NCBI RefSeq assembly: GCF_009727055.1
Contig: NW_024064153.1
Location: forward strand, 862,922 to 926,921
Reading direction: 5' to 3'
DNA from: Benincasa hispida
Taxonomy: Eukaryota > Streptophyta > Magnoliopsida > Cucurbitales > Cucurbitaceae
Length of the DNA: 64,000 bases
Position 1 is the first letter of the stretch; each line of letters starts with the position of its first letter. Positions 1 to 11,763 of the stretch are shown piece after piece. Under the pieces are notes generated by a model. That model made no database searches and was not told where the DNA came from. It saw nothing but the letters and a program-made list of their open reading frames with translations. The position numbers were made by a program, and so were the translations under genes.

Positions 1-320
1 AGAGATAATTTTTAGTTCTTGCTGAAATTCTACTATTCTCTCTAATAACCCTCCTCACCCCTTAACAAATGGACCACCATTTGAGATTCCACCTCTTAAT
101 CTAAGTTAGATGATAGTAGAGAAGCTCCTCTTGGTGGTATACTGAACATTTGGAGGTTAATTTCGTGCTGAGTAAGGATTTGAAGAGCTACATTAAAAGT
201 AGTATTCTTATGTAACCCTATTTTTATGATAGTTTCATTATGTATTAAAACTCAAATTAAATGTAATTAGAGTGCTTATTGATTATGTTTTCTTTCGTTG
301 CATGTTAGTTTTATCTATCA
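1..320 (+). mobile_element. 3' end of a copia LTR (family B-like), fragment
   Basis: The stretch ending in TTGCATG...CTATCA resembles the last few hundred bases of the family-B LTRs at 10008-11750 and 15846-17636. It shares the order 'Lys/Asn-rich AT tract, attagagtgcttatt, ttg-gcatgtt...ca'. No primer-binding site follows it; CACTA transposase sequence starts within about 30 bases. It is therefore either a solo LTR or a truncated element whose start lies left of the window. Similarity was judged by eye against the minus-strand LTR start at 19668 and is moderate. Confidence 0.45.
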
Positions 321-340
321 TAATCAAACTTAGAAATAAG

Positions 341-2012
341 TTGTTGGTCGAGTATAGAGAAGGAATATCCCAATTTTTAGATGTGGCTAAGTTTCATATT
401 AACGATTCCAGATGAACAAGATGCCCATGCGAGAATTGTATGAATTCAATGTAGGAGTCATTAGAGGTTATGGAGCAACATCTATTAATATATGGAATAT
501 CCTCCTCATACTGTGAATGGGTTGGGTATATCACGGAGAGCCAGTCAACTTATCTAGAAGTTTTGAAAGACATACAACTTATTCAATACAAAATGATGAA
601 GAAACTAACATAGAGTGTAATGTTGTTGAAAAAATTGAAATGTTGAATCTTATAAATGATCTACAAGTTCAAATTGAAAATGAAGATGCAAATGAAGAAG
701 GGATCGAGAATGAAATATCCTCTCATGGTCAAGAAAGAGATACTATAAACTTATTTGAGGATTTAATGGCTGAAACATGTAATAAACTATACCCTGGTTG
801 TTCGCAATTTTCGTCCTTGAATTTTTTAGTGAAGTTGATGCATATCAAAGTTCTAAATAGCTGAAGTAACAAATCATTTGACATGTTACTAAAATTTTTA
901 AAAGTAATGTTTCTAGTCAGCATGGCTATACCTACTTTCTTTTATGAAGCTAAGCGAAAATTGCGTGACTTACGCCTAGGTTATGAGTTTATTCATGCAT
1001 GCAAATACGATTGTGTATTGTATTAGAAAGAATATGCAGACTTACAACACTGCCCAGTTTGTGGTACAAATTTAATGATGGCAAAGGTAAAAAAATCTCA
1101 CATAAGGTATTACATCATTGTCCATTGATACTAAGATTAAAGTCATTGTTTGCATCGAAAGAAGGTGCTTCTGACATGAGATGACATAAAGATAAGCGAG
1201 TTGAAACGGAGGATGTGTTATGACATTCAGCTGATGCAGAAGGGTGGAAACATTTTGATCGTGAATTTCTTCATTTCGCTGTGGATCCTCAAAATGTTCG
1301 TTTAGGATTAGCTTTAGATGGGTTTAATCCGTTTGAGAATATGAGTACTTCGTATAGTATGTGGCTTGTGGTGCTGATCCCTTATAATTTGCCACCTTAA
1401 AATGCATGAATGAGAAAAACTTCTTCATGTATTTGCTCATACCTAGTCCAAAATCTCTTGGAAAGGAAATTGATGTTTACTTGCAGCCGTTAATTGAAGA
1501 TTTGAAATAATTATGGACCATTGGTGTGCGAACTTATAATTGTGTTACAGATGAGTTTTTTAAACTATATGCGACCTTATTGTGAACTATTAATGACTTC
1601 CCTGTGTATGGTGACTCTGGGTGGAGTACAAAAGGTTATCATGCATGTCTCATATGCAAAGAAGATAAATCATCTTTCGGGATAAGAGAAAAATTAGCAT
1701 TCATGAGACATCAACATTATCTTTCAGAGAATCATAGTTACCGTAGAAGTAGGTAACATGATGGAAAAGTTGAACGTAGACTGCCACCAATTGTATTGAA
1801 TGGAGAAAAGATCTTACAACAAGTAAGTATGTTGAACTTTCCTACCCTTAGCAAACATCCATTGAAGTAAGATAAGAAAAGAAAACGAATTCTAAATTGG
1901 ACTAAGAAAAGTACTTTTTTCCAACTTCATATTGGTCCAGACTATTATTACGAAATAAATTAGATGTAATGCATATTGAAAAAAATATATGCGACAACTT
2001 GGTAGATGTAGT
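341..2012 (+). pseudogene. CACTA (En/Spm) transposase TNP2-like relic
   Basis: Translated pieces in shifting frames follow the order of plant TNP2/TNPD transposases. An N-terminal transposase-associated segment (EYREGISQFLDVAKF, about 350-395) is followed by a CPCENC motif near 425. An acidic linker is open from 517 to 864, then comes CPVCG near 1050. The strongest block, at about 1234-1398, reads WKHFD..F..F..DPQNVRLGLALDGFNPF and then NMSTSYSMW and VVLIPYNLPP. Further blocks are PSPKSLGKEIDVYLQPLIEDL (1445-1508), NDFPVYGDSGWSTKG (1591-1635) and a late INWKKKS-type block at 1893-2008. In the family this enzyme cuts and pastes elements ending in CACTA. Here stops and frameshifts interrupt every block, and copia sequence replaces the rest at about 2012. 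No CACTA terminal repeats were recognised. Confidence 0.85.
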
Positions 2013-2100
2013 ATAATTTTCTCCAGTTAATTTTTTGGCGCCAAGAAAAGTAACGATTGAGCTAGATATACTAATACAACACAAATTACTTATATTAGAC
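2013..2100 (-). pseudogene. copia gag N-terminus stub
   Basis: On the minus strand the frame contains LGAKKLTGENYTT, the same N-terminal signature as the gag starts at 34004 (SAKKLTGDNFSTW) and 57086 (RAEKLTGNNFTTW). The match stops at about 2012, where minus-strand reading passes into the TNP2 relic. Only around 25 codons survive. This places the truncation of the minus copia element within the first part of gag and shows that it abuts or invaded the CACTA element. Confidence 0.65.
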
Positions 2101-4255
2101 ACTTGTGCAAAAAATTATTTTTCATTTTAATCCAATCAGTTTAGCAAAAACAATTAATAATAAACCCAACATTATTTATTTTGCAAAGATACATTCAATG
2201 ATTTTGAATAAATACCACCTCAAGGTGTAAAGTTATTCCTATCATTGAAGTGAGACACTCAATCAAATATTATCCCAAAATAACTCCTTATTCACATAAT
2301 ATTTAAATAAAATATTAACTGCCTGAATGCTTTATCGTAAGTGTAACCCTTCATTTTCAACCCTATAACCAGTCTACCCCAACCAGTTTGCCTCAGGAAA
2401 GAACATGATTGGAACAATTGATTATAGCGATCTTATCCATTTCTGGAGTTTGTAATACCCTTCCTCCATGCAAATACCGTTCTAAGGGAGAGGCCTAGGC
2501 ATCACAAGGCCAAGCATGAAAGAAACTTTACAAATTAACGAAGGAGACAGTGGGATATGTTGTCACACGTCATTCTCCCACTTATTATAAACACTTTCTC
2601 CATTCACCTTGATATTGACCCATGCAAATACCTTCCTAAGGGAGAGTGCACTCAAGGCACCACGAGACCAAGCATGAATCTCACTCTGTGAACTTTTAGG
2701 GAGAGCATGAGTGAAAAAATGACATATCATATACATCTTTTTCCTCCCACTAAGTGTTCTACCTTTTGGGTTTACTAACTTAGTAAAATCTAGCTAATCA
2801 ATTTTTAGCCAAGTTCTTTGTTAATTTGCTGAATATAATGTTTATATTGAATATTTAACAATATGTTATCTTATTCATTGAACTCTTAACAAAATTGATC
2901 ACTTATTTCATGCTTATAAAATATTTGCCCAATTCACCTTCCAGGTTAGTTTTTAGGTAGAGGTGTTCTATTTTCGTCAACTTAAAAACCTTAACCTAGT
3001 CAGAACCTTCCTTAGACAAAGATCCCTTATGGACAATTATTTTATAAATTTAATATTTTAACGAAGTTCATTTTAATCCTATTAAAACAAATTAAAAGAT
3101 TAACCTATTTCTAATCTCATTAGAAACGCGTTTAATATAAGTCTATGTAAATTAATTTTAAACCATTTAAAATAATTTAGACCTATTTTGCATGCAACTC
3201 TTGATTATAGATTTTAATTCTAATTTCATTATCCTTATAACTATTATATAAAAAAAATAAAATATAAAATTTGTAAATTTGCATTTGGTGACATTGATAA
3301 AATATAACGTTTATACTAATATAAGTAATGTCATGCTCAATAAAAATTCCTTTTTCATTGTAATTATATTAAACAATCATTAAACATAAAAAACCATCAT
3401 GGCATCATACATTATTAGCAATTATAACATTGTATGATGCATGAACATGCTTAATGTACTATACATCTAAATAATATAATATTTATATTAAGATGCATGT
3501 GCATGCTAATTCAATCATGCATAAAAAATATAATATTTATATTTAGACATGATGCATGAACATGTTTATCTTAAGGTGAGATTTTAAATCTATATGGCAT
3601 TCAATATGTAACATATAAATCATATAATTTAAACATATATCTTATGCACATTCAATTATATAAAAGACATTAATAGACCAATATTTGGCACCCTAATAAA
3701 ATAATTAAATTAATATAATCGGACTATACTAATTTAATTACAAACAAAAAATCTAAAACCTTATTTTTAGAAAACGTTAAGAGAAATCAAAGAAAAATAA
3801 AGAAATTGCTTCTGTTCGGTGACAACGATGGATAAACTAGAGCTCAAAACAACGATCCAACCATTCAAAACAAGACCCTAGGTGTCCTGAACATACTGAC
3901 CAAATTTCAACTCAATCCAACGATTAGAACTCCAACAATCGACAAATTAGTGAATGTTGTCCCTGAAAAATTGAATTGCACTATTTCTCTCCGTTTTTCT
4001 TGTTTCACCTTTGTTTCCCTTGGTTCTTTTCTCAACATCCTTTTGCCATGAATGACACAGACTTATAGACTCAATTTACAGTCAAAATACCTAAAAAAAA
4101 TGGGCCCTTATGTGCAAAATACCGAAAACATCTATTAAGCCAAAAATACCCAAATGAAATTTACATTTCTCATCTCATGAAAAGAGTATACAAAAGCACC
4201 CATCATGTTCTCTATTTTTTTTTTCAAAAAACAAAAAATCAAAATTGCAAAAATT
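2101..4255 (-). mobile_element. copia 5' leader (between PBS and gag), non-coding
   Basis: This AT-rich segment aligns by eye with the leaders at 34010-36266 and 54550-57085. Shared marks, read on the plus strand, are the doubled paragraph containing 'ctccattcacctTGATATTGACC' (about 2590-2620), the 'aggtagaggtgttctattttcgtcaactta' zone near 2950, and the atataa/ttatatt plus GCATGC arrays at 3290-3660. No protein is apparent. The segment joins the gag stub to the PBS and is part of the untranslated 5' leader of a minus-strand element. Confidence 0.7.
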
Positions 4256-4270
4256 GGCTCTAATACCAAT
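4256..4270 (-). promoter_or_regulatory. primer-binding site, initiator Met tRNA type
   Basis: The minus strand reads ATTGGTATTAGAGCC, one base away from the usual plant copia PBS ATTGGTATCAGAGCC that pairs with the 3' end of initiator methionine tRNA. It lies directly beside the LTR edge TGAAGGG at 4271 and fixes the orientation of the element as minus. Confidence 0.8.
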
Positions 4271-6169
4271 TGAAGGGATCGAATCCCAAGCGCAAGCGTG
4301 TGAACGTCTTAAATTTAGATAATTGATTTTTAAAGAAACAAAAACAGAAACAAATCATGCATTTATCAAATAAACATTCAAAATAAACATATGCATGCTA
4401 GAATAGAGGAGGAAATCAAACTTATCTTTGATGATTCCTCAAGCTTTCTTCTTCTACCGTTTTCGATAATCTCGAGCTTTTACAATCAAGATGGACACTA
4501 CCAACAAGATTGGCTTGCTATTCTCTAGGATTCAAAGATCTTGGAAGTGTGGTCTCCAAGAACTTTGAGGAGGAAAAAGGGAAGAGAATTTCTAGAGAGA
4601 AGTTAAAGATAAGGTGGAGGTTGGAGGCTAGGATTTAATAAAAATCTCTTGCCCTAAATGGGCTATAAGGATATATTTATATGGAGAAGGGTTAACCCTT
4701 CTCCAAGTATTCCCCTTTATACCCTTAATGCTAATTAATTAAATAACCATTATTTAATTGACACATTAATTAAATGACCATATATTAAATTCTATTTGAT
4801 ATATATACATTTAATTAATTATCATAAATATCATATATTTATACTAACCTCTAATCTCCATAATTTCTCAATCAATTAATTAACCATTAATTAATTAATT
4901 AATTAACTATATTAAATCATATTTAATATGGAGTTAATTAACATATAAATACCACATATTTATATGTATACATCTCTTTATGAATCCAATTCATATAAAT
5001 CTAATATTTAAATCTTATTCAAATATATTTCTCTTACATAATTTGGATTATAGATCATATCTATAATTAACCATTATATATTAATCTCATTAATATAAAA
5101 TTTCCTTATTTGATTTGAACAATTTAATTCATTCCTCATTACTATCCTCTAGTGAGCTAACAAAGGACCTGATGGACCTATAGATTAGAAGCTCAAATGA
5201 TATGAGATTATTTGATTAAACTTCTTTAATCCAATTAATCAATATTCATTAACTACCGATCATTTCACTAAAGATCGAAAGCTGCACTCTTTGCACTGTA
5301 GATATATTTATGTGTCGATGGATATTACCAATGAATAGAGTGATGGCTCTTCACAAATGCTTATAACTATAGCTGGATCAAAATACCATTTTACCCCGAT
5401 AGTTATATCTAACTCCTTAAGTACCAATGATTCCTTTAATGAACAAATAGTTTATAGTCCAATTGTAAGCTAACACCTCTGGGCTAGTGAGAGATTGAGG
5501 CCTCATTATTTAAGATCCAGAACCAACAATTAAAGAATGTGAAGGAATGAATTTCCATATTGTGTAGTTGTGTTCCCAACTCCTTAATTGGACAAATTCC
5601 CAAAATCGTAAACTTGTCGAGTCGGCTATCATAGCCACTTTCACCCATACAGATCAAAGGATTGTTGTCATAAACAAGAGTTCACAACTCACTCAGGATT
5701 AAGGTCAAGTCTCCTATGGTCATCCTAGTGAAATTTTAGTTTCTTCAAGTAATGATGTTATAAATAGAAACTAATTATTTCGCGGTCCGATCTATGTATA
5801 AACTCCTTTATATAGGATACCTCCACTCGTACGTCTCTACATGAACAATATGGTTCATATTGTTTGTAATACTTACATCTCATATAACAATTACAAAGTG
5901 GGTTGTATCCATAGTGTTACAAGGATAAGACACCCAACTTTCATCCATTTACTGCAAACCTTTTAGGTTATTACCTGAACATGAACCACCTGTTTGTCAA
6001 CCACATATTGTTCAAGTGACATCATATAACCTTAGATCTTAATTTATTGGGTTGAATTAATGTTGTCTCAATGTCAAATAAAATATCTCTGGTTTTATTA
6101 GATAAATAAATTGTGTTAACAAAACTATAAACCATGAGATACACTAGATTTAGAATATCAATCCCAACA
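4271..6169 (-). mobile_element. 5' LTR of minus copia element (family C)
   Basis: On the minus strand it starts TGTTGGGATTGATATTC at 6169 and ends ...CCCTTCA at 4271, next to the PBS; length 1,899 bp. The inner part shares blocks with the other long LTRs of the window, such as the 'actcactcaggattaaggtcaag...ctatggtcatcctagtga' zone (about 5690-5735). The opposite LTR is not in the window. The outer flank (TACGA at 6170) could be one half of a target duplication, but its partner is missing because the element is truncated at about 2012. Confidence 0.8.
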
Positions 6170-8030
6170 TACGACACCAAAGACACACCAATAGGCTGGA
6201 TAGTGCACACTGACGTTGTGGATGGGTTTTGTGTCACATGCATTGGGCCTTTAGGTGCACACACAGGCTACTGGATGGCCTCTCGTAGGCAGAAAATCAC
6301 GTACATAGGTGCTCGGATAGGAGGTGTGCTCAGCAGCAACACACACGGCTGGGCGTCAGGGTGCATAGACACTAGGCGATGAGCTGCTCTCTTGCCAAGC
6401 GATGGGCTTGTTGCATACCTAGTGGCGTGGACGTGCAATAGGTGCACCCTCGCCTAGTCCACTTGTTTGTTTGTTCCACCCGTGCAGTTTCCTGCTTATT
6501 CATCCAAACCCTTATCTCAACTTTAGAACTTATAACTCGAAATCTATTCATTAAACCTCAAAACTTTCTTCTATGAACTTTTTACTCATCCTTTAAACTA
6601 CCTTACCTCAAAATTGAGCTTTTAATTCCTTGTGATGAGCTCAAAACCCACCAATCTTCACAACTTGCTCTAGATGATTAAGAGATTAGAACACTCTTTA
6701 GTTTCTTCAAGAATTCACCATCAATCTGTGGGATTTTCCTTTTAACAACCCCAGGTCTTCTTTCTCACTGATTTAGCTTTCCTTTGGCTACAAAATCTCT
6801 CTTATCGCATGAGCAAAATGGCAAAACCATTTCCCCTATATTTGTAATTGCACTAGTGGCTTCCTTGCCTAAGTAATTGCCACCTCATGCTACTAAACCT
6901 TGTCTTAGGCTCCTAATTGTGTCACTTGGCTCACTAACGAGGATTAATAGACTTACTTTCCTCAGCATACCAACCCCTAAGGTGGTTCACTTCATAGCCC
7001 AAGTGTCACGACCATTTCCACCGCCTAAACTAACCTCCAAGCCATCGTCTACCCATCTTTTCTTCATGCCATCACCTATTTCATGCCAACTCCCTCGCCC
7101 AAGGCTTTCTTCTCTCCCAGGCCTTCTTGCCAACTCTTCCTTCAATCGGCAAGCCTCCCATGGCTCATCACCAAGGTCTTCGCCTACCTTTACCAACCAC
7201 AAGCTCCACATCTAACTCTCTTCAATCACACAACTTCTTAACATTTGGCTAAGTGTTAGGAATGCTTCATAGGACCCGAGAGCTCCCTTTTCTAACACTT
7301 AGAATATTTTTCCAACCTAAACTTGGTTCTTCTTTTTTGAGGGCTTGAATACTTAGAAAAAAATTCCTTTACTACTTCCTACTTAACCAAATAAAGACTA
7401 ACTCCATAAGCACACTTTAAAACACTTTACAACAATAACAACAACAACAATCATGAAACTCAACCATGTCATCTAGGGAATTTAAGTTCCAGGGTTTACA
7501 GAAGGCTAGGGTGTCAACGGATCTCATAAAGGAATATAGGACTAAGAGACTAGGAATAGGAGGGTCACGTCACCTTAGGAATAAGAGACACCATAAGGTA
7601 AAGAAACTAACTTTAATTAATCTAGGATTCAGCTACTCATGGGAACATTCGGTAATAGCTGCTTAGAACTCCTAAAGGAACTAGACACCAGACCGAATAG
7701 GTCTAAATTTTTTCCCATGCATATTTTGTTGTCCTGATGTGATGCGGCAACATCACTTTTGCTATAGAGCCTAAAAGGTTAAAGCATTGTTAGCCCCCTT
7801 CAATCATCATTATCTACTGTTTTAATTTAAATTTTTGTTCTTTCACAACATAAATCCCCCTTGTTACCTTCAGTTTCATTAGGCCACAATCTCGCACAAA
7901 GTAAACTACTATCAGTTTTGTGGGTTTGATACTCAGAATACTCCAAGATTATTACTTCTTCGACAGTGTATGCTTGCACTTAAACCTCAATTCTCTAAAA
8001 TACTTTACCTCTCATACATTTGGTCGATCA
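6170..8030. other. unresolved repeat-like region, no gene recognised
   Basis: No reading frame here resembles a known protein. The longest frames (112 aa at 6877-7215 plus, 74 aa on the opposite strand) are Pro/Ser-rich low-complexity readings with no domain. Near 7900-7985 the text 'tttgtgggtttgatactcagaatactc..attattacttcttcgac' resembles the stretch often seen next to plant gypsy LTR ends. Part of the region may therefore be an old gypsy LTR or leader, with low certainty. A (CAA)n-like tract is at 7430-7450. Confidence 0.3.
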
Positions 8031-8834
8031 CCTATGTTTGCATGCAACTCTGAATTATAGATTTTAATTTCTAATTTATTGACCATATAACTCTTATAAA
8101 TAATGAATTATTAAAACCTATAACATGCATACTAATGACATTAATCGAACATAACAATTATATTAACTAAGTAATGTCATGCTGCATGCATTTCCAATTT
8201 TATTAACAAACATAATATAACAATTATATTAAGCTACCAATGAACTATATATAATAAGCATGCTTTTAATCATACATTAAAAATAATATAACACTTATGT
8301 TATAAACATGCAAATTGTATTATATACATCATGCATGTGCATACTTTAGGAATAACCTAAACTTTAAATATAACATTTATATTTAAACATGGTGCATGAT
8401 TATGCTTAACCTATGGTGGAATTTAAATCTATATGGCATACAATATGCAATATATAAATAATATAATTTAAACATACATCACACATACATTAAATAATAT
8501 TATAAGCATTAATAGACAGATATTTGGCACCCTAAACAAATAATTATATTAATATAATCGAATTATATTAATTTAATTATAAAACAAAAAGATGACAAAA
8601 AAGGGAGAAAAATGGCTGCTAGTTTCGAACCCACGAATAGCACATCGTGCACGCACCTTTGATGTTTGAAGTGCCGCGATGCTACAGAAAACTGTCCTTC
8701 TCACCTCGGTGTTGGTGGCATCGCGACGCTTTTTCCAGAAATGCCTAGAATTGTTTGATTTTTGTAGTTCTCCTCTGTATTCCAGTGTTTTCCACAACAA
8801 AAATCACAAATGACTCAAACAACAAATTACAGAC
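8031..8834 (-). mobile_element. copia 5' leader fragment, outer host of nested insertions
   Basis: The first bases repeat the leader text seen at 3190 (TGCATGCAACTC then attatagattttaatt). The segment carries the same atataac..ttatatt and GCATGC arrays at 8110-8510. It ends at the CAGAC target duplication (8830-8834) of a solo LTR and continues beyond that insertion at 18383. No coding sequence is seen. Together with the PBS-like site near 18601 and the LTR at 18616 it forms the 5' end of one minus-strand copia element. Confidence 0.65.
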
Positions 8835-10007
8835 TGTTGGAATGTAGAAACAAGCAACAAAAGAAAAACAGGATCATTAAACATTCTAATTCATTAATTT
8901 TGCTTCAAATTCAGCATGCTCATAAACTAAAAAGAGAGTTTCAACACTAACCTTTGAAGTACCTCTTGAATCACGATCTTCAACTATAATCTCCTTTTCC
9001 TTTAGTTGCAACCACCACAAGGTCTTCCCTACCATTCTTTTGGAGCTTTAGATTGAGTTGCGAGACTCAAAACATGCTTAAATTAGGGAAATTGGAGGTG
9101 AAGAACTGGTTTTTCAGTAGTGTGAAGAACACTTCTTCAAACATTTTTTTTCAGCAAAATTCAACTACTTGCATGCCTAATTTCCACTCAAAAGTAAAGT
9201 TTATATTGCATGACTTTCAAGCAACAAACCTTATGCATGAATTCCAACTCAAGCTAGAGAATTTGAGCTGTAAAATTAGTGGAACCATGAATAAGCTACT
9301 AGATTAAAGAAGTGGGAAAATCCCACTTTGAGAGTTTATCATTTTCTTCATTTTCCATTTAATTTTGAAACTATTAAAAAAATTAAATTCCAATTTTAGT
9401 TTTTAATCTTAAAATTAAAATTGAAATTAATTTTACAAAAATTAATACAAAATTAATTTTTCTAATAAAATTAATATTAATTAATTAAACAATTTAATTA
9501 ATTCTAATTAATTTAATATCAAATATTAAATTAATTCAACACTAATTCCATCATCATGAATCCCTATTCATGGATTTAATAATTAAATCATATTTAATAT
9601 TAACCAATCTCCAATTTATTTTAATTCCAAAATTAAACGTGTAATTATATCACATATAATTACTAATTCCCTTAATTCGTATTTGAACGATTCAAATTGA
9701 CTTATCACGCTATTCTAAAGCTTATTTGTTTGTGAGCTGGTAGGGAGACCTAATGAACCTATAGATCATGGGCTCCAACGATCCGAGATTAATTGACTAA
9801 ACTCTTTATACCAAATTAACCCTTAGTCATTAACTACCGGGTCACTCCACTAAAGCCTGTAGTTGCACTCCCGTGATTGTAGATATATTGTGCCCACTCG
9901 ATATAGCCATGATTAATTAGTTAACCCTTCACAGGTTGTTCGTAATAACGGCTGGGTCAAAAGGTTGTTTTACCCTTGAGATTACCTCTTGTTTCTTAAG
10001 ACCCACT
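8835..10007 (-). mobile_element. solo copia LTR (family B), right-hand LTR part 1
   Basis: The sequence starts TGTTGGAATG at 8835, the complement of an LTR end, and aligns in reverse with the family-B LTR at 10008-11750. It includes the 'cattctaattcattaatttt' zone, the 'cctttgaagtacctcttgaa' zone and the 'agctggtagggagacctaatgaacctatagatc' zone. It is interrupted at 10007 by a complete gag-only element and continues at 17642-18382. The flanks 8830-8834 and 18383-18387 are both CAGAC, a perfect 5-bp target duplication. That marks it as a solo LTR of about 1.9 kb left by recombination of a former full element. Confidence 0.85.
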
Positions 10008-11750
10008 TGTTGGGTTTTATGTCCTAAAACTTGTGGTTTGTAAACATTAGAACTTATTTTGAGAATTCAATAAAGTTGTTGTTGAATATATTGTTTTTTA
10101 GAAATCTAATAAACCTAAGTCCCTTGATTATTATATGAGTACTTGAACTTTATATGGAGACATACAAGTTGATCAGGTTCGAGTAAATAGTCAAAATGAT
10201 CATAGTATATGAATAAGGTTGGGTACCTTATTCTGGTAACACTATTGGATGCGGCCTACTCTGTAGTTGTTACAAAGTGTTGTAAAGCGCTACATACGAA
10301 GTGATCCTAATTCGTGCATGTTGAGACATGAGGAGTGGGGGCGTCCTGTGCAAATGAGTTTTGTGCAAGATCGGACCACAAACTTGTCACCCTTACTTTA
10401 TAACATTGTTTACTGTTTAAGACTGACAATTTCAAAGTGATAACCTAGGTAACTTAACCTTAATCCTGAGCTAACTATGAACTCCTGTTTGTTTGGGATT
10501 ATCCTTTGATCTACAAACGGTGAGAGTAGGCCAATTGTCTCTGCTCAATAAGCTTACCATTTAGGGGATAAGACCGGATGAATAGCTGGGAACATAGGGT
10601 GCAAGGGGGAATTCACTCCTAACCGATTAGGGTTAGTAGAGAGGTTGTTTCCTTCAAGTTTTGATTCTGGGTCTTGACAAAAGGCCTTACCCTCTCATTG
10701 GCATGAGAGGGATTCAATTTGTTGATTGGATCAGAAATCAATTGTTCATTAGAGGATCAGTGGAACTTAAGAAATAAGAGGTAATTTCGGGGATAAAATA
10801 GAGATTCGACTCAGCCGTTATTACGAGCAACCTGTGAAGGGTTAACTTACTAATCATGGTTATATCGAGTGGACATAATATATCTACAGTAATGGGAGTT
10901 TAGCTATGGGTTTTAGTGGAATCACCCATTAGTTAACGAATGGGGCGTTAGATCGGTCTAATGAGTTTAGTCGATTAATCTCGAATCATTGGAGCCCTAT
11001 GATCTGTAGGTCCGCGAGGTCCCCCTACTAGCTCGTAAATGGGTACGCTTTAGGGTAGCTTGAGAAATTAATTTGAAACGTTCAAATTAAACAGAACAAG
11101 AGAATAAATTATTTAAATATGATTAAATATATAAAGATGATTATTGCGAAAAAATTAATTTAAGAAAATTTAATTTTTAAATTAAATGATTTAAAATTCA
11201 TTTTTTGTTAAAAAGGAAAATGAAATTCGTTTGCATGGGTTGCACATAATGGAAAAAGATTTTTTTTCCATCATCATCATCTTATGCTCACACACAAACT
11301 ATGATCTTCTCTACTTTGATTCTCCAAGCATGAGCTGCAAGCCATGCACTCCATCTTTTTTCATGTTCATCTTGAATATATAAAGAAGATTGGATTTGTG
11401 AGAAGCGAGATGAATACAGAATTTTGAGAGAAAAATCGTGGTGAAGAAGAAGCTGTCTTCTTCAACTTGCTGCTGTGAGCTTCCCTTGTTTCTCCACATC
11501 TACAAGCTGTTCTTGAGTCCCACAACTCTGCCTAAAGCTCCAAGAGCATAGTAGGGAAGGCTTTGAGGTGGTTCACGTTGATATCAAGTGAAGGCAGCAG
11601 TTGAACAGATGATTTTCTTGAAGAGTTCTTCAAAGGTATGTTCTGAAAACCCATTTTTATGAACAACATGCTTTAGTTTTTGCGAAAATTAGTGAATTAG
11701 AATGCTTATGGATCCTTGATACTTCTGCTGCATGTTGTTTAACTCTAACA
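10008..11750 (+). repeat. 5' LTR of the gag-only element (family B)
   Basis: It runs from TGTTGGGTTTTATG at 10008 to ...TTTAACTCTAACA at 11750 (1,743 bp). The TG...CA ends are intact and the PBS follows immediately. It is closely similar along its length to 15846-17636 by eye, with scattered substitutions and small length differences. The pair is therefore a real LTR pair and the insertion is fairly recent. Confidence 0.9.
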
Positions 11751-11763
11751 ATTGGTATCAGAG
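11751..11763 (+). promoter_or_regulatory. primer-binding site, initiator Met tRNA type
   Basis: ATTGGTATCAGAG matches the canonical plant copia primer site for initiator methionine tRNA and lies directly after the LTR end at 11750. Confidence 0.9.

Noticed and set aside
6877..7215. 112-aa Pro/Ser-rich open reading frame
   Set aside because: It has no recognisable domain, is overlapped by a frame of similar kind on the other strand, and has no neighbouring exon signals; low-complexity composition explains it.
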